Part shown: piece by piece, positions 13,784-17,854 of the stretch
Numbering within the stretch: the stretch's first letter is position 1
Layout of the letters: each line of letters begins with the position of its first letter
NCBI GenBank assembly: GCA_028717785.1
Contig: JAQUND010000027.1
Coordinates: 1 to 17,854 of the forward strand
DNA: 17,854 bases
Reading direction: 5' to 3'
Source: Candidatus Nanoarchaeia archaeon
GTDB lineage: Archaea; Nanoarchaeota; Nanoarchaeia; SCGC-AAA011-G17; JAFCDX01
The notes under the pieces: model-generated
Database searches by the model: none
The model's input: only the letters and a program-made list of their open reading frames with translations
What the model was told of the DNA's origin: nothing
Made by a program: the position numbers and the translations under genes

Positions 13784-14046
13784 TTAACCCATCTCAATTA
13801 CCAACCAGAGCAACTAAGCACATACCAAAACAAGGGGCCCCTATTGGTGCTATCAAGGGCACCAAAATAAAAACAATAGACCAAAAATCAGGTAAAATAG
13901 TTTGGAAATCTGGTAAAAGGGGATTACTCAAAGACTTTTCTGGTAATATCACTTCAAAAAATATTAACGAAAGTCAAATGAAAGAAACCCCACAACATAA
14001 AGCTCATGAGGCCGAACCACAAAAAAGAAAGGTACAGCCAAAATAA
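13780..14046 (+). CDS. Minus-1 frame C-terminal extension of the palm-domain protein, 88 codons
   Basis: This reading frame is open from 13750 to the TAA at 14044-14046 and has no start codon before a Met late in it at 13978, so it can hardly be an independent gene. Shifting at the A10 run gives a fused product of about 524 residues. The added part reads LPTRATKHIPKQGAP, then GTKIKTIDQKSGKIVWKSGK and RGLLKDFSGNITS, a short module with a conserved W-x2-G-x2-GL-like look that I associate with ends of phage virion proteins. It stops 2 nt before the next ATG, which has no ribosome site within normal spacing and would need re-initiation from this frame. Frameshift, slippage or sequence error cannot be told apart here. 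Confidence 0.6.
   Translation: MINPSQLPTRATKHIPKQGAPIGAIKGTKIKTIDQKSGKIVWKSGKRGLLKDFSGNITSKNINESQMKETPQHKAHEAEPQKRKVQPK
13844..13865 (+). repeat. Hairpin inside the -1 frame extension
   Basis: TTGGTGC (13844-13850) and GCACCAA (13859-13865) form a 7-bp stem with an 8-nt loop. A GGGGCCCC palindrome (13834-13841) lies just before it, striking in this AT-rich genome. It is about 64 nt from the A10 run, too far to be a normal frameshift stimulator. Confidence 0.5.
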
Positions 14047-14048
14047 TT

Positions 14049-14819
14049 ATGGCTAATTTAATATTTGATATTGACATAGAAGATATCAAAAAACAAATTG
14101 AAGATACTGGTAAAAGTCTTAAAAAGGATCTCATTAATGGAGTCGAGAAGCTTGCTGTAATGACTCACGCTAAAGTAATGGAATTTGCTAAAGATAATTT
14201 ACATAGTAGTGCCAAAACTTACATGGATAACGTTGCTTTTGATCAAATTTCTGAAAATATGTGGATAGTAACTCTCAAAGAACCGGCTTTATGGATTGAA
14301 GAAGGAATGAGAGGCGGATTCATGAAATGGCTTCTCGAAGATAAAAATGGCAAAGGACAAGTTAAAACAAACAAAAAAGGTGAAAAATATAGAGTTATTC
14401 CTTTTGAACATTCAAAAGCCCCTGCGGAACAAACGGCTAATGCCAGAGAGCTTACGGATGCTATCAAAAAGGAATTTAAAAAGCAAAATATTCCTTTTAA
14501 ACGTATAGAAACTACGCCCGAAGGAAGTCCTAGAATAGGAAAACTACATACAATCAATATAGAAAGCGCTAGACCATCTAAGTCGGCCAAAACTCCAGCT
14601 CTATCGGGTGTAACGGTTTATCAAAGTAAAGATAAAAATACTGGAAAAGTTAGAAGAGACATATTTACATTTAGAGTAATTAGTGAAAAACACGAAAAAG
14701 AAGGACTTTGGGTTCATCCAGGTAAAGAGGCTAAAAAATTTATGGACAAGGCCTTTGACTGGTGTATGAATACTTGGGAAAAGGAAATTTTACCAACAAT
14801 TTTAGAAAAATATAAATAA
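14049..14819 (+). CDS. Probable tail-completion/neck protein (HK97 gp10-like), 256 aa
   Basis: An N-terminal helix (GVEKLAVMTHAKVMEFAKDN) is followed by a strand pair (MWIVTLKEPALWIEEGMRGG) and, after a long middle insertion, GLWVHPGKEAKKFMDKAFDW with WEKEILPTILEKY. This order matches the HK97-gp10-like tail-completion family: helix with N[A]-type contact residues, the PALWIEEG edge, and the HPG motif leading to the final helix. Such proteins join the neck to the tail end. The middle region (about 100-190, with KTNKKGEKYRVIPFEH and KTPALSGVTVYQ) makes this one longer than usual. The ATG lies 2 nt after the -1 frame stop and has only a weak, distant AAAGG. Confidence 0.65.
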   Translation: MANLIFDIDIEDIKKQIEDTGKSLKKDLINGVEKLAVMTHAKVMEFAKDNLHSSAKTYMDNVAFDQISENMWIVTLKEPALWIEEGMRGGFMKWLLEDKNGKGQVKTNKKGEKYRVIPFEHSKAPAEQTANARELTDAIKKEFKKQNIPFKRIETTPEGSPRIGKLHTINIESARPSKSAKTPALSGVTVYQSKDKNTGKVRRDIFTFRVISEKHEKEGLWVHPGKEAKKFMDKAFDWCMNTWEKEILPTILEKYK

Positions 14820-14829
14820 GGGATATAAT

Positions 14830-15810
14830 ATGAGTAATGATACTGTTAAAGGAATGTTTCCTGGGGATGTAATTATTAAAAACGCCCTTCAGTTCGGTAT
14901 TGAAGATATGAGGAAAAATCCTTTTTTGATTTACGATTGTTTTAGTGAGTTTGTAGATAATCCTCTACTTAATACAAAATATGGAATGGCGGAAATCGAT
15001 AAAGCCAAAAAATTCCTTTTAAATAACGAAATATTTTTTTTATTAAAAAGAACAGAAGATAAAGAACAATTTCCGTGTGTTTGTATTTCGGTAGGCCCTT
15101 CGGAAGAAGACAAAGATTTAGCTACATTGGGAGATCAAAGTTCGGACGTAGAAGAGCTTGAGCCCGAAGAAATCGATAAAACTATACGATATGTGGTTTC
15201 CCCTACAAATATTTTATCATATGACAAAACTACTGGCATTATAGAGTTTCCTGAAAGTATTACAGATATTCAATACGCTGAAAAGGATATGGTAATAGCA
15301 GATGAAAAAGGGCATGGTTTTACTATTCTTGAAAAGGGTGGTACAAACGGCGTTAAAATAACCCCTGGCTCAAATTTACCTACAGGAAAAATAGGAATTA
15401 TCCCATATTATCAAATATTTAGAGCAAGAAGAGAAAGAATTATTTCTCAGGAAATTTACAACATTGCCTGTCACGCACAAGGAACAGAAGCAAATTTAAT
15501 TTTCCTTTTTTACATAGTTAAATATTGTTTATTGCGTTATAGAGAATCTCTTCTTGAACATGAAAATTTTCAATTGTCAAAATTGTCTTGTTCAGATTCT
15601 ATAAGAAATGATACTTTTACTACCGAACGAGTATTTTCAAGATATATAACCCTTAAGGGGCAGGTTGAAGAAAGTTGGATTAAGGCTCCATACAGAGTAA
15701 TTGAATCTATTGGTATTGCGCCGCAAGGTATTAAAATTCTTAGTAATTTAGACTCTCCGGCATCTCTTAGTACCGATAATGATAGTTGGGTTACTGTAGA
15801 AGAAGATTAG
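14830..15810 (+). CDS. Conserved neck/tail-region virion protein, 326 aa
   Basis: The N-terminal part (PGDVIIKNALQFGIEDMRKN, then DNPLLNTKYGMAEIDKAKKF and FPCVCISVGPSEEDK) resembles a protein found just before the sheath gene in myovirus tail blocks. There it could be a tail terminator or neck component, but I cannot place it exactly. The second part is beta-rich with GIIEFPESITDIQYAEKDMV, and a long segment with ACHAQGTEANLIFLFYIVKY, which looks like a helix inside a globular fold. AAGGGATATAAT precedes the ATG. It follows the tail-completion gene by 10 nt. Confidence 0.62.
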   Translation: MSNDTVKGMFPGDVIIKNALQFGIEDMRKNPFLIYDCFSEFVDNPLLNTKYGMAEIDKAKKFLLNNEIFFLLKRTEDKEQFPCVCISVGPSEEDKDLATLGDQSSDVEELEPEEIDKTIRYVVSPTNILSYDKTTGIIEFPESITDIQYAEKDMVIADEKGHGFTILEKGGTNGVKITPGSNLPTGKIGIIPYYQIFRARRERIISQEIYNIACHAQGTEANLIFLFYIVKYCLLRYRESLLEHENFQLSKLSCSDSIRNDTFTTERVFSRYITLKGQVEESWIKAPYRVIESIGIAPQGIKILSNLDSPASLSTDNDSWVTVEED

Positions 15811-15841
15811 AAAAATTTTCATAAAAAGGAATCTTTAAATT

Positions 15842-16168
15842 ATGGAAGAAAAGTTTTATACCCAAGAAGAAATTACAGAGGAAATTAAAAAAGCTTTATA
15901 CAAATGCATGTTAAAAAAGTTTAAGGACATAAAAACTACTCAAAAAGAATTAACAAATAAAATAGTGGAAGATATAGAAGACAAAAATAACATAGCCGAA
16001 ATAGATCCCGATAAAATACCAAACGGTCAAAAAACTAACGTTTTGTGGAAAAAGAAAAAAACAAACGTAGAAGGTAATAACCCATTGAATTTACGTAAGA
16101 AAAACACTTCAAATATGACTGGTTTTAAAAGATTAAAAGATTTTTTGAATCGCAAAAAGGTAAAATAA
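15842..16168 (+). CDS. Small basic protein, 108 aa, similar in layout to the next gene
   Basis: No known family. It begins MEEKFYTQEEITEEIKKALY, carries a short KIPNGQKTNVLWKKKK region and ends GFKRLKDFLNRKKVK. The start (Y-T-x-Q/E-E, then a helix and LYK) and the end (LK-FL-xK) parallel the beginning and the middle of the following 249-residue protein. It may be a diverged partial duplicate of it. AAGGA lies 11 nt before the ATG, with AATCTTTA between. The C-terminal half is strongly basic. It lies in the late block between structural genes, so a virion or assembly role is possible. Confidence 0.6.
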   Translation: MEEKFYTQEEITEEIKKALYKCMLKKFKDIKTTQKELTNKIVEDIEDKNNIAEIDPDKIPNGQKTNVLWKKKKTNVEGNNPLNLRKKNTSNMTGFKRLKDFLNRKKVK

Positions 16169-16208
16169 TAGTAATCTTTATAATATTAGAATATAAGGGA
16201 AAAACAAT

Positions 16209-16958
16209 ATGGAAAAACAAGAAAAGAACTATACTCCTCAAGAAGTTGCTTTAGCTATAGCGGATAAAATAAAAAGCATGTGCAAAACTAGTAATTTATA
16301 CAAAACTAATACAGCACATGAAATAGAGCCTGGCAAAGAAGCAAATACTGAAGATGCTGAATGTCCTGAATCGCTTCTTCCTACTGAAAAAAGTAAAACT
16401 CCCGAAAAACATAAAAGAGACGGGGAAGGAAGTTCTGAAAAGTCTACAGAAAATTCAGAGCCCAAAAAAGATTCTGAAGAAGACGAAGAATATGATAAAG
16501 AGTATAAAAATTACGATGACGGAAAAGAAGATGATTTTGTTCCGCCTAAAGAGGACAACGAAGAAGATAAAGACAAAGTAGAAAAAAGTGAAAAATCACT
16601 TAAATTACAAAAGTTTCTTGATAAAAAATTAGAAAAGTCAGATCCGTCACTAAAGCCACCTAAAGATTGGTGGGAACAGCACGTTGCTGCTATCAAAAGA
16701 AAAAAACCCGGCTATAGTGAAAAAAGAATATCACGTATACTTGGTGGTAAGTGGTATCATGAAATGAGTAGAAAAGCAAAAAGTAAAACTCGTGTAGCAG
16801 AAGGTAAAAAATTAGGGTCAGCTCCTACTCAAAAATGTGAAGTCAAAAGTGAAGAAATAGAAAAATTCCTTGGTACTGATAAAATACCTCAGCAGAAACC
16901 AATTGGACAGGGTTCAAAAGCTCCACAATCTAAAAACTCTAAAGTACCTAAAGTATAA
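16209..16958 (+). CDS. Acidic low-complexity phage protein with a WW-helix module, 249 aa
   Basis: Residues 1-35 form a helix start (NYTPQEVALAIADKIKSMCK). Residues about 60-125 are disordered and acidic (EEDEEYDKEYKNYDDGKEDD). Then follow SLKLQKFLDKKLEK and a compact module PPKDWWEQHVAAIKRKKPGY, SEKRISRILGGKWYHEMSRK at about 152-195. This module (P-x-x-WW, then a helix, then GxxWY) looks like a short domain found in capsid and scaffold-associated proteins of many phages; I cannot name it with certainty. The end is Lys/Pro/Gln-rich and probably disordered. AAGGG precedes the ATG at a distance of 9 nt, and TATAAT at 16179-16184 may be a weak promoter. Confidence 0.62.
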   Translation: MEKQEKNYTPQEVALAIADKIKSMCKTSNLYKTNTAHEIEPGKEANTEDAECPESLLPTEKSKTPEKHKRDGEGSSEKSTENSEPKKDSEEDEEYDKEYKNYDDGKEDDFVPPKEDNEEDKDKVEKSEKSLKLQKFLDKKLEKSDPSLKPPKDWWEQHVAAIKRKKPGYSEKRISRILGGKWYHEMSRKAKSKTRVAEGKKLGSAPTQKCEVKSEEIEKFLGTDKIPQQKPIGQGSKAPQSKNSKVPKV

Positions 16959-16969
16959 GGGATTTTAAT

Positions 16970-17170
16970 ATGAGTAAAAATTTTATAACAGTTAATTCGG
17001 AACCGGTAGATGTTAGAAAGGAATTTAAAAAATTCTTTTCAAAAATTAAAAAACAGCTTAAATTAGATAATTCTCTAGAAGAGATTATTTGGATACACTT
17101 TAAGGCCGCTGGTTTTGACAAAGTAGAAAAGTTTGAACAAGGAATAAAGCATTTCGGATATCAAATATAA
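16970..17170 (+). CDS. Small hypothetical phage protein, 66 aa
   Basis: It begins MSKNFITVNSEPVDVRKEFK and has the middle SLEEIIWIHFKAAGFDKVEK. It looks like a small helical protein with two amphipathic helices and no recognised motif. AAGGG precedes the ATG. It sits 11 nt after the previous gene and 19 nt before the tail sheath, so it is probably expressed with the tail genes. A tail-assembly role is possible, but the sequence does not show it. Confidence 0.65.
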   Translation: MSKNFITVNSEPVDVRKEFKKFFSKIKKQLKLDNSLEEIIWIHFKAAGFDKVEKFEQGIKHFGYQI

Positions 17171-17189
17171 AGAATAAGGAGATATAATT

Positions 17190-17854
17190 ATGGCACAAAG
17201 GCTAACAGCAAGTTTTATTAATACGGTCGTTCCTGGGTCCTATCCCAATGTAACCGTAAAATCTAATCCAGTTGGCGTTGCTACGTCAGGAAATATAGTA
17301 ATTGTTGGTGAAGCTGAAGGTGGAGCCGCTACTTACGGCGTTGATTCAGTAAATGGTGACGTGCTTAAAAATAATTATTATACTCCAACGCAAGTAGATT
17401 CTGTTATATCAAAATACATATCCGGTCCTATTGTAGAAGCATTTAGGGCCCTTGCTAGTCCTAGTGGAGATGCTGACATAACTGGTGCCGCAAGTAGAAT
17501 TTATATAGCAAAAACTAATACTGGAGTTAAAGCATCTGCTATTATTCCTAGTACTTATGGAACTCTAAGAGATAAAAAATACGGCCCAAAGGGCAATAGA
17601 TATTACTATCAAGTTACTTCTATTAATAGTGAAACAGCTCCTTCAGTAACAGGTACTACAGTAACTTTCCCGCCCGTAAAAGAAGTTACACAAATTCAAT
17701 GTGTGGCTGATGTTGCTGGATCATTAGATGGTACTTATTTTGTAATGAGTGACGCTGCTGGCACTGTAGCTTTTTGGATTGATGAGACTGGTACTACTCC
17801 AGAACCTGCACATGGAGCTTTAAGATCTGTAAAAATTACTACAGTTTCTAATGG
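17190..17854 (+). CDS. Contractile tail sheath protein, N-terminal part (runs off the right edge)
   Basis: The first 140 residues follow the sheath pattern closely: FINTVVPGSYPNVTVKS, then SGNIVIVGEAEGG, KYISGPIVEAFRALASPS, ASRIYIAKTNTGVKAS and TYGTLRDKKYGPKGN. The sheath subunit stacks around the tail tube and shortens during injection, which makes this a contractile-tailed phage. From about residue 166 an extra domain appears to be inserted: QIQCVADVAGSLDGTYFVMS, then DAAGTVAFWIDETG and RSVKITTVSN. It resembles a beta-type insertion (SLxGxYFxLSDxxGxVxFW) found in various phage structural proteins. AAGGAG (17176-17181) stands 8 nt before the ATG. 221 codons are visible; the C-terminal sheath domain is outside. 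Confidence 0.93.
   Translation, partial: MAQRLTASFINTVVPGSYPNVTVKSNPVGVATSGNIVIVGEAEGGAATYGVDSVNGDVLKNNYYTPTQVDSVISKYISGPIVEAFRALASPSGDADITGAASRIYIAKTNTGVKASAIIPSTYGTLRDKKYGPKGNRYYYQVTSINSETAPSVTGTTVTFPPVKEVTQIQCVADVAGSLDGTYFVMSDAAGTVAFWIDETGTTPEPAHGALRSVKITTVSN

Noticed and set aside
13834..13865. Hairpin and GGGGCCCC as a frameshift stimulator
   Set aside because: About 55-65 nt from the A10 run, whereas stimulators normally lie within about 10 nt; slippage at A10 would not need it.
1..17854. CRISPR array, tRNA genes, insertion sequences, integrase or attachment sites
   Set aside because: I saw no regularly spaced direct repeats, no tRNA-like cloverleaf, no transposase or integrase motifs, and no terminal inverted repeats of an IS type.

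Overview
The window is part of a low-GC (roughly one third G+C by eye), tightly packed genome of a contractile-tailed phage (myovirus-type). Evidence: a leftward set of small phage genes (YopX family, a GxDIH-type phage protein, many unknowns) faces a rightward late block of virion genes that ends in the N-terminal part of a tail sheath protein. Most starts have strong AGGAG-type Shine-Dalgarno sites, -10 boxes read TATAAT or TATATA, and all three standard stop codons are used. This fits a bacterial host using code 11 and the sigma70 type of promoter. It argues against Bacteroidetes. The host cannot be named. Terminase, portal and major capsid genes are not in view.

Left arm (1-5167, all minus strand): ten genes read leftward from a sigma70-like promoter at about 5174-5202. 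In transcription order they are a thymidylate-kinase-like protein with a degenerate P-loop, three small unknowns, a secreted Cys-containing protein, a YopX-family protein, a GxDIH-type phage protein, three more unknowns, and an RtcB RNA ligase that runs off the left edge. The RtcB gene is interrupted exactly before its metal-binding active-site cysteine by a 302-residue intein carrying an HNH endonuclease motif and a C2HC zinc-finger-like motif.

Right arm (5281-17854, all plus strand): a beta-rich virion protein and a gp6/gp15-like head-tail adaptor come first. A free-standing PD-(D/E)XK homing endonuclease follows with its own apparently leaderless promoter. Next are a protein with two ADP-ribosyltransferase-like domains (one with an intact R-S-E motif set, one degraded), a protein ending in a two-helix ferritin-like domain, a small unknown, three virion or virion-region proteins, and a protein with a minimal GGDEF/Cas10-palm-like domain. 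That last gene ends in a run of ten A residues, and a -1 shift there would extend it by about 88 codons. A gp10-like tail-completion protein, a neck/tail protein, two acidic or basic low-complexity proteins, a small unknown and the tail sheath complete the block.

The most unusual content is the active-site intein in a phage RtcB, the possible frameshift or slippage fusion at the A10 run, and three enzyme-like domains (ADP-ribosyltransferase, palm/GGDEF, ferritin-like) placed inside the virion gene block. The last point raises the possibility of proteins packaged in the virion and delivered to the host. All family assignments come from reading motifs; no database search was run.
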